A stretch of DNA of 64,000 nt, from NCBI RefSeq assembly GCF_004087835.1, contig NZ_CP035119.1, positions 1,054,001 to 1,118,000 of the forward strand, given 5' to 3'. Source of the stretch: Halorussus pelagicus (GTDB taxonomy: Archaea > Halobacteriota > Halobacteria > Halobacteriales > Haladaptataceae). The position numbers and the translations under genes are program-made. Shown here piece by piece: positions 20,161 to 29,811 of the stretch (the stretch's first letter is position 1; every line of letters starts with the position of its first letter). Under the pieces are notes generated by a model. It had not been told where the DNA came from. It did no database searches and was given only the letters and a program-made list of their open reading frames with translations.

Positions 20161-20614
20161 GGGACCCTATCTGTTCGATGTCGGCGTCACCGCGCTCGCG
20201 CACGCCGGAACGCCCGTCAGCGACACCCCGCTTTCCTACGTTAAGCGGGCTATCGCCGGAGAGATAGACGCCGTCGTTCCGTATCCGTCGCTCGTCGGCG
20301 CACACCACGTCCTCACCTCGGTTTACGGGTTTTCCAACGAGGACGCATCCGGACTGATGCAACGGTTCATGGACGCCAAGCGAGTCCACTGGCACGACGA
20401 AACCCGCGAGGAGACTGTCCGAACGGGGTTCGAGCGCGCCAGCGAGAACAACGTCGAGGGATGGGACGGCTACTACGCACAGGTCGCAGTCGAAGAGGGC
20501 GTCGAAACGATACTGACTATCGACGACGACTTCCGCCGTATCGACGGCGTCTCGACGGAAGTCGTCCTCTCGCGTGCGGAGTTCGAGACGCTGAACGAGT
20601 ATCTCGACTACTGA
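20153..20614 (+). CDS. PIN-domain toxin-like ribonuclease
   Basis: A 153-residue PIN-fold protein: an aspartate in YLFDVGVTALAH starts the acidic site and the fold closes with GWDGYYAQVA, then ILTIDDDFRRI, the usual C-terminal aspartates. With the AbrB-type gene that overlaps it by 8 nt, it forms a VapBC-like toxin-antitoxin pair. I place the start at ATG 20153; longer in-frame versions are read-through of the antitoxin gene in another frame. RNA target unknown. Confidence 0.8.
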   Translation: MSEGPYLFDVGVTALAHAGTPVSDTPLSYVKRAIAGEIDAVVPYPSLVGAHHVLTSVYGFSNEDASGLMQRFMDAKRVHWHDETREETVRTGFERASENNVEGWDGYYAQVAVEEGVETILTIDDDFRRIDGVSTEVVLSRAEFETLNEYLDY

Positions 20615-20629
20615 GCGCGACACTCCTCC

Positions 20630-21694
20630 TCATTCGCCGATTCTGATTGTCTCACCTACGGGGTCGATTTCGACGCGCCCGCCGACCGGCATCGGAACGA
20701 CCGGCGCGGTGTGGCCGAAGTCCACGCCGAAGACGACCGGCGCGTCCGGATTGTACTCCGCCACCACCTCGGCGATGGCCTCACGCTGATTCTCGCGGTA
20801 GTCGGCGCGGTCCTTCGGACCGGGGTCCTCGAAGGGGTTGCGAGCCTTCGGGCGACCGACGAGGACGCCCGCGAAGCGGTCGAGCAGGCCGCGCTCGCCC
20901 ATCCCTATCAGGACCTCCCGAACGTCCATCGCGGAGGGTAGCTCCTCGGACGTTTCCAGCAGGAGGATTCGACCCGCCACGTCCTCGGGCGCGGGGAGGT
21001 AGCGCCCGGTTCGCAACTGCATGTCAAGCGTGCCGAGACACCCGCCCCACGTTCGCCCCGAAACCGCGGTCTCCGGCCCGCGAAAGGTCCACCCCGGATT
21101 CGGTTCCATCTCGCGGTGGCGGTCCAGATTCTCGGGGTCGCCCCAGTCCAAATCGTCGTCGGTGAACTCCTCGGCCGCGCGAATCTCGCCGAAGGCGTCG
21201 AGGTCGTCGCCGAAGAAGGCGGTTTCGAGGTGTTCGACCGTGTAGTCGTGCATCGACCCCTGCATGGCGAGGTCGGTCATCACCGTCCCGCCGTAAAAGG
21301 AGACGATGCCGAGGTTCCAGAGGTAGCACGCGAGATTTGTGTTGTCGCTGATGCCGTAGAATCTGGTCGGGTTCGCTCGCAGGACTTCGGGGTCGAGATG
21401 CTTCAATATTCGAATCTGGTCGAACCCGCCGAGCGTCGTGACAACCCCGGAGATGTCGGGGTCGGCGAAGGCGTCCATCACGTCGCGGGCGCGCTCCGCG
21501 GGATGGTCGTAGAGATACTCGCTGTCCTTCGTCGCGGTAGGGAACTCGACCGGTTCGAGGTCGAAGACCTCCCGGAGGCGTTCGAGACCTAACTCGTAGA
21601 CGTGGGGGTACTCGGTCGCGCGGTTGGACGCGGGCGCGACGACCGCCACCTTGTCGCCGCGTTCGAGCGCAGGCGGAACGACGAACTCGCTCAT
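20630..21694 (-). CDS. S66 family LD-carboxypeptidase-like protein (LdcA/MccF type)
   Basis: A 354-residue serine peptidase-fold protein. The nucleophile motif is GISDNTN, with the downstream Glu (LLLETSEE) and His (DFGHTAP) that complete the Ser-Glu-His triad. Bacterial members cleave murein tetrapeptides or, as MccF, inactivate microcin C. Haloarchaea have no murein, so peptide detoxification or an amidase role is more likely. Start at ATG 21694; the upstream open frame is non-coding. Confidence 0.88.
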   Translation of the reverse strand: MSEFVVPPALERGDKVAVVAPASNRATEYPHVYELGLERLREVFDLEPVEFPTATKDSEYLYDHPAERARDVMDAFADPDISGVVTTLGGFDQIRILKHLDPEVLRANPTRFYGISDNTNLACYLWNLGIVSFYGGTVMTDLAMQGSMHDYTVEHLETAFFGDDLDAFGEIRAAEEFTDDDLDWGDPENLDRHREMEPNPGWTFRGPETAVSGRTWGGCLGTLDMQLRTGRYLPAPEDVAGRILLLETSEELPSAMDVREVLIGMGERGLLDRFAGVLVGRPKARNPFEDPGPKDRADYRENQREAIAEVVAEYNPDAPVVFGVDFGHTAPVVPMPVGGRVEIDPVGETIRIGE

Positions 21695-21798
21695 TGCCGA
21701 TAGTTCGGTGACGAGTTTCCTATGGTTTTCGGAGGCCCGCGACCGACTCCCACGGCAAATACCACACATTGATGACAATCGCCTGCCAGCAACCGCGC

Positions 21799-22035
21799 AT
21801 GGCCGACCCCAGCGACCGCGCGGGCGAGAGCGACGACGCGGCGGACCTCGTCGCCAGAATCGACAGTCTCGAAACCAAACTCGACCAACTTCTGCTGCTG
21901 ATTGTCGTACTGATAATTCTCCAACTCGTCTCGACCGACGGCGACCTACTGGCACACCTCTTTTTCGTCGCACTCGGACTCACCGTCGTCGGATTCGTCT
22001 CCGTCTTCCTCTTCGCACTCGGCAAACGTCTGTAA
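21799..22035 (+). CDS. Small protein with coiled coil and two membrane helices
   Basis: A 78-residue protein: acidic N-terminus, a short heptad-like stretch (LVARIDSLETKLDQ) running into a first membrane helix, a loop, and a second helix ending in LGKRL. It is divergent from the S66 peptidase gene. It has a typical haloarchaeal small-membrane-protein layout with no known function. The upstream ATG at 21769 would add ten residues of non-acidic sequence and is less likely. Confidence 0.6.
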   Translation: MADPSDRAGESDDAADLVARIDSLETKLDQLLLLIVVLIILQLVSTDGDLLAHLFFVALGLTVVGFVSVFLFALGKRL

Positions 22036-22068
22036 GTCGAAACGCAACGTCTGTCGGTCGCATCGAGT

Positions 22069-22394
22069 TCACTCGGCGACAGGCGGCACCTCGCTCTCCC
22101 CGCTCGGCGTGCCGTCGCGTTCGACGACGTAGGACGCTTCCACGCCGCCCGCAATCTGGAACTTCCCGCCAGCGAACGAGAGACCGTTTTCGGTGATTCG
22201 AACCCCGTAGATGCCGCGCTTGCTCCCCGAAAACAGGAACGGATTCCGCCCCCCCCGACGAACAGCGTCGGGTCGATGGAGTTCGGGACGCCGATTCGCT
22301 CGCTCCGGAGCAGACCGCCCCGCGGTTCGAAGGGACCAGTCGGGTACGGGGACACGGCGACCCCGATTCCGGGATTGTCGGCGGGCGAAGCGCG
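22069..22394 (-). pseudogene. Remnant of a GH43-family glycoside hydrolase, frameshifted and truncated
   Basis: On the minus strand two frames together read like the middle of a GH43 arabinosidase/xylosidase: SPADNPGIGVAVSPYPTGPF and GVPNSIDPTLFV in one, NPFLFSGSKRGIYGV and GGKFQIAGGVEASYVVERDG in the other. The switch occurs at a run of eight C (22249-22256; G on the coding strand). Restoring one base joins them. Only about 110 of the expected 300 or more residues remain, with no start and no blade repeats beyond, so it is broken even if the frameshift were a sequencing error. Confidence 0.65.
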
Positions 22395-22475
22395 TATCCG
22401 TCCCGGTAAATGGCCGACTGCAAGCCTTGCCGTAACTGTCAGTTATAACTTCGCGTAGAAATATGCGTGTAGTAC

Positions 22476-23780
22476 ATGACTGACCCCGAGGAGGCGGCCG
22501 ACCAGCCCCGCTTTTCGACCCGGAGCCTCCACGCAGGCCACGGAGCGGACCCCGCGACCGGGGCGCGCGCGCCGCCAATCTACCAGACGACCTCCTACGA
22601 GTTCGAGGACGCCGACCACGCCGCGGACTGCTACGCGCTCGACGGCGACGACGACATCTACTCGCGCATCTCGAACCCGACGACGGAGTTCCTCGAAGAG
22701 CGACTCGCCTCGCTGGAGGGCGGGACCGGCGCGGTGGCGACCGCCAGCGGGATGGCCGCGTTCGACTCGCTGGTCCTCGTGCTGGCCGAGTCGGGCGATA
22801 ACGTGGTCTGCTCGACGGACACCTACGGTGGGACCACCGCGTACCTCAACCACAACGCGAGCAAGCGCGGGGTCGAACCGCGATTCGTGGAGACGCTGGA
22901 CTACGAGGCCTACGAGGACGCGGTAGACGAGGACACCGCGTTCGTCCACGTCGAAACGGTCGGCAACCCCTCGCTCGTCACGCCCGACTTCGAGCGCGTG
23001 GCCGCAATCGCTCACGACGCCGGGGCACCACTCGTCGTGGACAACACCTTCGCCACGCCGTATCTCTGCAACCCCCTCGACCACGGCGCGGACGCGGTCT
23101 GGGAGTCCACGACGAAGTGGCTCCACGGGAGCGGGACTACGGTCGGCGGCGTCCTCGTTGACGGCGGAAGCTTCGACTGGCAGGCCCACGCCGACAGCTA
23201 CCCCGAAATCGCGGGCGACAACGCGGCCTACCACGGCACCGACTTCTCTCGGGACTTCCCCGAGGCACCGCTGGCCGCGGCGGCGCGCTGGCGGGCGCTC
23301 CGGAGCCTCGGCAATCAGCAATCGCCCGTCGATGCGTGGCAGACCCTACAGGGGTTAGAGACCCTGCCGCTCCGGATGGACCGCCACTGCGAGAACGCCG
23401 CCATCGTCGCCGAGTATCTGGAGGGCCACGACGACGTGGCGTGGGTGGCGTATCCGGGCTTGGAGAGCCACGAGACCCATGCGAACGCCAGTGAGTATCT
23501 TGACGGCGGGTACGGCGGGATGGTCGCGTTCGGACTTGTCGAGGGCTACGAGGCCGGAAAGGAATTCTGCGAGAACGTCGAGTTGGCGAGCTTTCTGGCC
23601 AACATCGGCGACGCGAAGACGCTGGTCATCCACCCCGCCAGCACGACCCACGCGCAACTCTCTCCCGAAGAACAGCGCTCGGCGGGCGTCTCGCCCGACC
23701 TGATTCGCCTCTCGGTCGGCATCGAGGACCCGGCCGACCTGCTCGCGGACGTAGAGCGCGCCATCGAGAGGTCCACATGA
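22476..23780 (+). CDS. metY: O-acetylhomoserine sulfhydrylase (aminocarboxypropyltransferase)
   Basis: A 434-residue PLP enzyme of the Cys/Met metabolism family, making homocysteine from O-acetylhomoserine and sulfide in methionine synthesis. PLP Lys214 is in [10 protein letters not shown]; the family also shows SRISNPTTE and the Ser/Gly PLP-phosphate loop ATASGMAA. The next gene overlaps it by 4 nt and makes its substrate. The long form matches MetY rather than cystathionine gamma-synthase. Confidence 0.93.
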   Translation: MTDPEEAADQPRFSTRSLHAGHGADPATGARAPPIYQTTSYEFEDADHAADCYALDGDDDIYSRISNPTTEFLEERLASLEGGTGAVATASGMAAFDSLVLVLAESGDNVVCSTDTYGGTTAYLNHNASKRGVEPRFVETLDYEAYEDAVDEDTAFVHVETVGNPSLVTPDFERVAAIAHDAGAPLVVDNTFATPYLCNPLDHGADAVWESTTKWLHGSGTTVGGVLVDGGSFDWQAHADSYPEIAGDNAAYHGTDFSRDFPEAPLAAAARWRALRSLGNQQSPVDAWQTLQGLETLPLRMDRHCENAAIVAEYLEGHDDVAWVAYPGLESHETHANASEYLDGGYGGMVAFGLVEGYEAGKEFCENVELASFLANIGDAKTLVIHPASTTHAQLSPEEQRSAGVSPDLIRLSVGIEDPADLLADVERAIERST

Positions 23781-24973
23781 ACCGAACGCGCGACACCGCC
23801 GACCTCGGGCGTTTCGAGTTCGAGTGTGGCCGAGCGGTCCCCCTCGAAGTCGCCTACGAGACCTACGGGGAGTACGACGGGAGCAACGCGGTGTTGGTCT
23901 GTCACGCCCTGACCGGGAGCGCGCACGTCACCGGCCCGAAGCGCGGCGACACCGACGGACAGGCCGCGGCGTGGTGGAGCGACGTTATCGGACCGGGCAA
24001 GGCCGTCGATACCCGGAACTACTTTGTCGTCTGCGCGAACGTGCCGGGGTCCTGTTACGGAACGACCGGCCCGGCGAGCGAGAACCCCGAGACGGGCGAC
24101 CCCTACGGCACCGACTTCCCGGCCGTGACCGTCGGCGACTGGACTCGCGCCCAGGCCCGCCTGCTCGACCACCTCGGGGTCGGGCCGCTCCACGCCGTCG
24201 TCGGCGGGAGCGTCGGCGGGATGAACGTCTTGGAGTGGGCCAAGCGCTATCCCGAGCGCGTCGATAGAGTCGCGCCAATCGCCACTGCGGCCCGACTCGA
24301 CCCCCAGATGCTCGCCATCGACGCCATCGCGCGCCGAGCCATCACGACCGACCCGAACTGGAACGGCGGGGCGTACCACGGCGAGGACCGAGACGCGCCC
24401 ACGGACGGTCTCGCGGTCGCTCGCCAGTTGGGACACGTCGGCTACCTCTCGAAGGAGTCGATGGACCGGAAGTTCGGCCGCCGGTCGGCGGGTCGGGCCG
24501 CGATGGCCGAGGCCTTCGCGCCCGACGACCCTGCGGGCGACTTCTTCCCCTACCGAGAGGTCGAGTCGTATCTCGACTATCAGGCCGAGAAGTTCGTCGA
24601 GCGCTTCGACGCGACCAGTTACCTCTACCTGACGCGGGCGATGGACAACTACGACCTCGCGGCTGGCTACGACTCGGACGCCGACGCGCTCGCCGGATTC
24701 TCCGGCGAAGCCCTCGTGGTCAGTTTCACCGGCGACTGGCACTTCACGGTCGAGCAGGCCGAACGCCTCGCCGAGGCCTTCGAGACCGCCGAAATCGGTG
24801 TCGCCCACCACGTCGTCGAAAGCGACCACGGCCACGACGCCTTCCTCGTGGAACCCGAGGAGGTCGGGCCGCCGCTCCGGGACTTCCTCGACGCGGGCGT
24901 CGAGGGACGGGCGGTCAGCGACGCCGACGAGCGGGAGTTCGCCCCGGTCCACGCCAGCCTGTTCGGGAAGTGA
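23777..24973 (+). CDS. metX: Homoserine O-acetyltransferase
   Basis: A 398-residue alpha/beta hydrolase-fold acyltransferase that acetylates homoserine with acetyl-CoA. The nucleophile elbow is GGSVGGMN (Ser145), the aspartate lies in FTGDWHF and the histidine in [10 protein letters not shown]. It is translationally coupled to metY (ATGA overlap), so the pair converts homoserine to homocysteine by direct sulfhydrylation. Serine O-acetyltransferase or succinyl use is possible in this family, but the metY partner favours acetylhomoserine. Confidence 0.93.
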   Translation: MNRTRDTADLGRFEFECGRAVPLEVAYETYGEYDGSNAVLVCHALTGSAHVTGPKRGDTDGQAAAWWSDVIGPGKAVDTRNYFVVCANVPGSCYGTTGPASENPETGDPYGTDFPAVTVGDWTRAQARLLDHLGVGPLHAVVGGSVGGMNVLEWAKRYPERVDRVAPIATAARLDPQMLAIDAIARRAITTDPNWNGGAYHGEDRDAPTDGLAVARQLGHVGYLSKESMDRKFGRRSAGRAAMAEAFAPDDPAGDFFPYREVESYLDYQAEKFVERFDATSYLYLTRAMDNYDLAAGYDSDADALAGFSGEALVVSFTGDWHFTVEQAERLAEAFETAEIGVAHHVVESDHGHDAFLVEPEEVGPPLRDFLDAGVEGRAVSDADEREFAPVHASLFGK

Positions 24974-24996
24974 GACGGGGGACGCTCCCCGACGAC

Positions 24997-25278
24997 TCAG
25001 AAGCGCAACAGCTCGTCGCCGCGCTCGCGCTTCTCCTCGGGCGACAACCCCTCGGTGTCGAACGACCCCTTGGGCATCCACCCGCTGGTCTCGTACAGCA
25101 GGACGTGGGCGGTCCCGTCCGTTTCGAGAACCCACGCGTCCACCATGTTCCGGCGCTCGTTGACGCCGGTCCGGAGCGGTTCGACCCATTCGACGGTCTC
25201 GCTCTCGGCGAGAGCGTCGAGTTCTGACTGCTTCATCGAGCGGTCCGGAAGCGACTCCAACGCGTTCAGTTCCGACAT
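24997..25278 (-). CDS. Conserved small protein of unknown function
   Basis: A 93-residue acidic protein (MSELNALES to GDELLRF). It contains a beta pattern WVEPLRTGVNERRNMVDAWVLETDGTA and ends with a short helix rich in Glu and Arg. It has no membrane segment or known catalytic motif. Convergent with metX. Start taken at ATG 25278 since the upstream extension is not haloarchaeal in composition. Function unknown. Confidence 0.7.
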   Translation of the reverse strand: MSELNALESLPDRSMKQSELDALAESETVEWVEPLRTGVNERRNMVDAWVLETDGTAHVLLYETSGWMPKGSFDTEGLSPEEKRERGDELLRF

Positions 25279-25446
25279 GACTATCAGTTGACGGGGAGAC
25301 ACCAAAAAGTCCCGCATGGGGTCCGAGCGGCGTCGAGACATGTCGGAGGCGTCGAGAACGTCGGAGAGGCGGGAACGCCGAGGTGCCCCCGGTCGCTTCC
25401 CGAGAGGCCCGCACTTTCTTTGCGATTCCGGTCGTCCCGCTTTCCG

Positions 25447-26535
25447 ATGTGGGGACGAACACGCTTGCTCGTCGGAGTGTTGGTCGTCGCACTCCTCGGA
25501 ACGGGACCGGTGAGTGCGGTCGGTCACGTCGGGGGACCGGGAAGCGAAGACGCCGCGAGACAGGAGATTTCCTGCGACTACGAAGCGCTGTACGACGAGA
25601 CGATTGGCTCCATCGTCTCGGTTCGGACCGCGACCAGAGGAGGACAGGGACTCGGCTCCGGGTTCGTTTACGACGACGAGGGCCGCGTCGTCACGAACCA
25701 GCACGTCGTGGGCAACGCCTCGACGGTCGAGGTCCAGTTCAACCGCGGCGAGTGGCGGACCGCCGAAGTCGTGGGTACGGACGCCTACAGCGACCTCGCG
25801 GTCCTCGACGTGAGCGACCTGCCGGACTACGCGACGCCGCTCGAACTGGCAAACGAAACGCCCGAGCAGGGCCAACCGGTCGGCGCGCTCGGGAGTCCGC
25901 TCGGTCTCGACGCGACAATTACGGACGGCATAGTCAGCGGGACGAACCGGTCGCTCCCGGCTGGCGGGCCGCAGGGACCGCAGTTCACGATTCCGAACGC
26001 GGTCCAGACCACCGCGGCCATCAACCCCGGTAACAGCGGCGGGCCGCTGGTGAACTGCGACGGGCAGGTCGTTGGCGTCAACACCGCGACGCTCGCCAGG
26101 AGCGAGAACACCGGATTCGCGGTCCCGGCGAGTCGCGTCGAGCGCGTCGCGCCCTCGCTGATAGCGAACGGGTCGTACGCTCACTCCTACCTCGGCATTT
26201 CCTCGACGGACGTGACACCGCTTGTCGCCGAGGGCAACGACCTGAACGTGACCCGCGGCGTGCTGGTCCGACAGGTCGTTCCGGGCGGACCCGCCGACGG
26301 CGCACTGGAAGGCGACGACGGAATCACCGAGGTCGATGGCGTCCAAGTGCCCCGCGGCGGCGACGTGATTCTGGCCATCGGCGGCCGCCAGATTCGCTCG
26401 GGCGAGGAGCTATCGAGCTATCTGACCCAGACCCGGCCCGGCGAGACGGTGACGCTGACCGTCCTGCGGGACAGCGAGCGGACGCAGGTCCGAGTCGAGT
26501 TGGGCGAGCGGCCGCCGCCGGGCGAGTCCCCGTAG
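25447..26535 (+). CDS. Secreted HtrA/DegP-type serine protease with PDZ domain
   Basis: A 362-residue S1C protease: signal or anchor helix (residues 5-24), trypsin-like domain with the triad His86 (VTNQHVVG), Asp116 (YSDLAVL) and Ser197 (NPGNSGGP), then one PDZ domain (about 255-350). It should degrade misfolded proteins at the outer face of the membrane. Start at ATG 25447, since upstream in-frame residues are low-complexity basic. Cys43 and Cys204 may form a disulphide, common in exported proteases. Confidence 0.93.
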   Translation: MWGRTRLLVGVLVVALLGTGPVSAVGHVGGPGSEDAARQEISCDYEALYDETIGSIVSVRTATRGGQGLGSGFVYDDEGRVVTNQHVVGNASTVEVQFNRGEWRTAEVVGTDAYSDLAVLDVSDLPDYATPLELANETPEQGQPVGALGSPLGLDATITDGIVSGTNRSLPAGGPQGPQFTIPNAVQTTAAINPGNSGGPLVNCDGQVVGVNTATLARSENTGFAVPASRVERVAPSLIANGSYAHSYLGISSTDVTPLVAEGNDLNVTRGVLVRQVVPGGPADGALEGDDGITEVDGVQVPRGGDVILAIGGRQIRSGEELSSYLTQTRPGETVTLTVLRDSERTQVRVELGERPPPGESP

Positions 26536-26611
26536 CGGCGGACCTCGCGTCTCTTTTCCCATAGAGGTCAATAGCAGAAATTTATGGTCCCGCGGTCCGT
26601 AGTCTGCGCAA

Positions 26612-27502
26612 ATGCGCGTACTGGTAACTGGAGCGACCGGATTCGTCGGCGGACGCCTCGTCCCCGCCCTGCTGGACGCGGGCCACGAGGTCGTCGCCCT
26701 CGTGAGAGACGCCGACGGTTACGACGCTCCGGCAAGCGTCGAAGTCGTGGAGGCCGACCTGCTTGACTCCGAGAGTATGGAGGGCGTCTTCGAGGGCGTC
26801 GAGGCGGCGTACTACCTCGTCCACTCGATGCAGACCGGAGGCGACTTCGCCGAACGCGACCGACTCGCGGCCCGGAATTTTGTGGCGGCCGCACGGGGGT
26901 CGGACCTCCGGCGAGTCGTCTATCTGGGCGGATTGGGCGAGACCGGCGACGTGCTGTCCGAACACCTCATGTCCCGCCGCGAGGTCGAGACGATTTTGAC
27001 CGAGGGCGCAGGCTTCGAGCTGACGACGCTCCGGGCGGCCATCGTCGTCGGCGACGGGAGCGCGAGTTTCAAGATGATTCGGGAGTTGGTCGGCAAGCTA
27101 CCGGTGATGATAGCGCCGAAGTGGGTCCACAACGAGTGTCAGCCCATCGCCATCGACGACGTGGTGGCGTACCTCGTCGGCGTCCTCGACCTCCCCGAGA
27201 CGGCGGGCCGGACCTACGAGGTCGGCGGCCCGGACGTGCTGACCTACGGCGAGATGATGCAGGAAACCGGACGAGTAATGGGGTATCAGCCCCGAATCGT
27301 CTCCGTGCCCGTACTGACGCCGAAGCTATCTGCCTACTGGGTCGATTTAGTGACCGACGTGCCCAAGTCTATCGCTCACCCCCTCATCTCGGGGCTGAAA
27401 AACCCCGTCGTCGCCGACGACGCGCCCATCCGTGAGCTACTGCCCATCGAGTTGACGAGTTTCGAGGAGGCAGTCGAGCGCGCGCTGGCTGACGAGGAAT
27501 GA
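26612..27502 (+). CDS. NAD(P)-binding SDR protein (NmrA/NDUFA9-like)
   Basis: A 296-residue atypical short-chain dehydrogenase with the N-terminal Rossmann motif TGATGFVGGRLVPAL. It lacks a clear YxxxK catalytic pair (it has YYLVHSMQ), which is typical of NAD(P)-sensor or complex I-associated members. A conserved WVHNECQPIAIDDV is the usual C-terminal signature. It overlaps the next membrane gene by 4 nt. Reaction unknown. Confidence 0.85.
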   Translation: MRVLVTGATGFVGGRLVPALLDAGHEVVALVRDADGYDAPASVEVVEADLLDSESMEGVFEGVEAAYYLVHSMQTGGDFAERDRLAARNFVAAARGSDLRRVVYLGGLGETGDVLSEHLMSRREVETILTEGAGFELTTLRAAIVVGDGSASFKMIRELVGKLPVMIAPKWVHNECQPIAIDDVVAYLVGVLDLPETAGRTYEVGGPDVLTYGEMMQETGRVMGYQPRIVSVPVLTPKLSAYWVDLVTDVPKSIAHPLISGLKNPVVADDAPIRELLPIELTSFEEAVERALADEE

Positions 27503-28239
27503 GCCGGGAGAACGGAGAGCAGGTCCCGTCCGACACCCCAGCGGCGCGCTACGGCGAGACGTGGGTGTACGAGAGCATCGTCGGCGCGATACCCGGCCTG
27601 TCGCTGTCCCAGCCGGTCGCGGTCGTCATCCAGTTCGCGCTGTTCGAGGGACTGATTTTGGCGTTCGCGGCGGTCTACGACCTCTGGAGCGCGGTGCCCG
27701 CCGGGACCGCCGCGGTCGCGGTCGCGGCCGTCGGAAGCTACGTCATGCTGGCGCTCGGCGACGAGATTCGCCGGATGAAGACGCCCACGGCGTACCGGCA
27801 ACTCCTGTTTTCGTCCAGCATCGAGGTCGTCTTGGGCGTGATGTCGTTCGTCGCACTCTTGACGTACTTGTTCACGCTGGACGCCCGGAGCGGGCAGGTC
27901 CCACTGCTCACGCTTCTACTCGGCGAGTCGCCGCCAGCGCCCGCGGTCTTTCTCACCCTGCTGGTGCTGTGGGACCTCTGTTACCGCATCGGCACGGGGT
28001 GGTGGGCCAGCCTCACGGGACTGGTCCGAACGGTACAGTACGGCGACCAGTTCGACGCGGCGGCCCGGAGACAACTGCTCCGTATCGACCTGCTGACCAT
28101 CGGATTCGCAGTGGTCCAACTCCTGTTGGTGCCGTTCGTCTGGGGCCGGAGCCTGCTGGTCGTGGCCATCGTCGGCCACGTCGTCGCGGTGACGCTGGTC
28201 TCGGGGACCTCTGCGGTGCTGTTGGGCCGCAACCGGTAG
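27499..28239 (+). CDS. Membrane protein coupled to the SDR gene
   Basis: A 246-residue protein with about six hydrophobic helices and short loops; a basic motif DEIRRMKTPTAYRQ lies in the middle. It is translationally coupled to the SDR gene (ATGA). I cannot assign a transporter or enzyme family. Its coupling suggests a membrane partner for the SDR protein, which is inference. Confidence 0.75.
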   Translation: MSRENGEQVPSDTPAARYGETWVYESIVGAIPGLSLSQPVAVVIQFALFEGLILAFAAVYDLWSAVPAGTAAVAVAAVGSYVMLALGDEIRRMKTPTAYRQLLFSSSIEVVLGVMSFVALLTYLFTLDARSGQVPLLTLLLGESPPAPAVFLTLLVLWDLCYRIGTGWWASLTGLVRTVQYGDQFDAAARRQLLRIDLLTIGFAVVQLLLVPFVWGRSLLVVAIVGHVVAVTLVSGTSAVLLGRNR

Positions 28240-28247
28240 ACTCGTTC

Positions 28248-29300
28248 TCAGTATCGCTCGGCGATTCGCTCGCCCGTTTCCAGACCGGATCGGAGCGCGG
28301 CGTGGACGCGCCCCTCGCCCGCGACCCAGTCGCCAGCGAAGAACAGGTCCGCGTCGGTCCCTCGGTCGAGAACGTCGGCGTCGGCCCCCGAATCGGGGAG
28401 CGCGTCGCGCCACCGGACCACGTCCGCCCAGTCGAACTGATAGCGGTCAGGGTCGCCGAGCAGTTCGGCGGTCAGGTCGGCGGCCTGCACCGCGATTTCG
28501 TCGTCGGCGTCGTCGTAGCGATGCCGGGACCACTCGGGGGAGGGCTGGACGACGAGCAGACTCTCGCCCTCGGGAACGTGGCCGGGCTTGCACTCCTCGC
28601 GCGAGACCCAACCGAGTTCGTGATTCTTGTCGCTGTTCACGAGCGCGTAGTACGGCAAGTCGGTGCGCTGGGGGTAGTGGAGCGCGACCGAGAGCAGGGT
28701 CCGGTAGGACACGTCGGCCGCCGCCTCCACGAGGTCCGCACGGAGCGAGTCGTCGGTCCCGTCCCAGTCAGCACGGTCGAGCAGGTAGGCGGTCGCTGGC
28801 GCGGGCGGCGTGAGGACGAGGGCGTCCGCACGGATGTCGCCCGCCGCCAGCGGGTCGTCCGCGGACTCGAACTCGACGCGCCACTCGTCGGCGTCGCGCG
28901 CGAGTCCCGTGACCTCGGTTTCGGTCCGGACCGTCGCGTCGCTGGTCTCCCGAAGTCGTTCGCCGAGCGTCGCCAGTCCGTCGCCGTAGGTCAATTTGCG
29001 GGCGTCGTCGCCCCGGCCCTCGGAGATGTCGCCGTCGGCGTCGAAGGTCCAGACCGGCCCTTCGGTGTCCACCAGTCCGTCAGCGAGTTCCCCGGCGAAC
29101 AGGTCCCGGACGCGCTCGTCGTCGTCCTTGCAGTAGTTCGCGCCCACGTCGTAGGTGCAGTCGTCGCGGCGGTGAGTCGCCGCCCGGCCGCCGACTGCCT
29201 CGCGGCGCTCGAAGACGGTGACTTCGGCGTCGATGTCGCGGAGCGCGTACGCGGCACCGAGTCCGGCCGCGCCCGCGCCCACGACGGCGATTCGGGTCAT
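28248..29300 (-). CDS. FAD-dependent amine oxidoreductase (renalase-like)
   Basis: A 350-residue flavoprotein with the N-terminal GxGxxG FAD motif (VVGAGAAGLGAAYAL) and FERREAVGGRAATHR, and a C-terminal FAD motif FFAGDWVAGEGRVHAAL. This is the size and order of renalase-like NAD(P)/FAD proteins. Substrate unknown. It is convergent with the preceding membrane gene, only 8 nt apart. Confidence 0.88.
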   Translation of the reverse strand: MTRIAVVGAGAAGLGAAYALRDIDAEVTVFERREAVGGRAATHRRDDCTYDVGANYCKDDDERVRDLFAGELADGLVDTEGPVWTFDADGDISEGRGDDARKLTYGDGLATLGERLRETSDATVRTETEVTGLARDADEWRVEFESADDPLAAGDIRADALVLTPPAPATAYLLDRADWDGTDDSLRADLVEAAADVSYRTLLSVALHYPQRTDLPYYALVNSDKNHELGWVSREECKPGHVPEGESLLVVQPSPEWSRHRYDDADDEIAVQAADLTAELLGDPDRYQFDWADVVRWRDALPDSGADADVLDRGTDADLFFAGDWVAGEGRVHAALRSGLETGERIAERY

Positions 29301-29476
29301 GGTCGAATCGACGGACTCCGGTCGGAAAAGGGTACGCGTCCGACTTCGGAACGGTCCGTCAGAAAGAACGCGACGGGGGAAATGGGCAGAAAGAACGTGA
29401 CAGCGAAAATGGTGTCAAAATTCCACAGGAGCGATAGGTCTTTGTGTCGGGGTTGCATGGTAGAGATTGTATCGCT

Positions 29477-29746
29477 ATGAAACCGTGCCAAAACTGTCAG
29501 GCGGTCATCGACGAGTACATCTTGGACAAACAGCTCGAACCCCTGCGCGAACTCACGGTAGACGACTTCAACGTCTGCAGCGACTGTGCGACGGTCGTCC
29601 CCGACGCCTGCGTGGAGTGTGGCGGTGCGGTCTACGTCCCCCGAAGTCTGACTGGTACGCCCGACTACTGCCCGGCGTGTCGCTCCGAGAGCATCGAGCG
29701 CACGGGCAACGACCCCGGTTGGCACCTCGATACCGTGTCCTCCTGA
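29477..29746 (+). CDS. Zinc-ribbon protein
   Basis: An 89-residue cytoplasmic protein with four CxxC pairs: CQNC, CSDC, CVEC and CPAC. That is enough for two treble-clef or ribbon zinc sites. Start at ATG 29477. No enzymatic motif. It stands between the oxidoreductase and serB; function unknown, perhaps a nucleic acid- or protein-binding adaptor. Confidence 0.78.
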   Translation: MKPCQNCQAVIDEYILDKQLEPLRELTVDDFNVCSDCATVVPDACVECGGAVYVPRSLTGTPDYCPACRSESIERTGNDPGWHLDTVSS

Positions 29747-29811
29747 AAGGCACACGGTCGCGTTTCCGGCGTTTCCGCTTTTCCCGCGCTTTCGCGTTTC
29801 CTCGCGTTTCG

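Noticed and set aside
20630-21694. S66 peptidase as part of a microcin-like immunity system with the 3158 precursor
   Set aside because: They are 17 kb apart, with different composition and no linkage. S66 proteins are common in haloarchaea.
23546-25492. A 648-codon minus-strand frame over metX and metY
   Set aside because: Antisense shadow of two clear enzyme genes; no motif or plausible start.
27561-29480. A 639-codon plus-strand frame
   Set aside because: It runs through the SDR-linked membrane gene and antisense to the flavoprotein; pure shadow.
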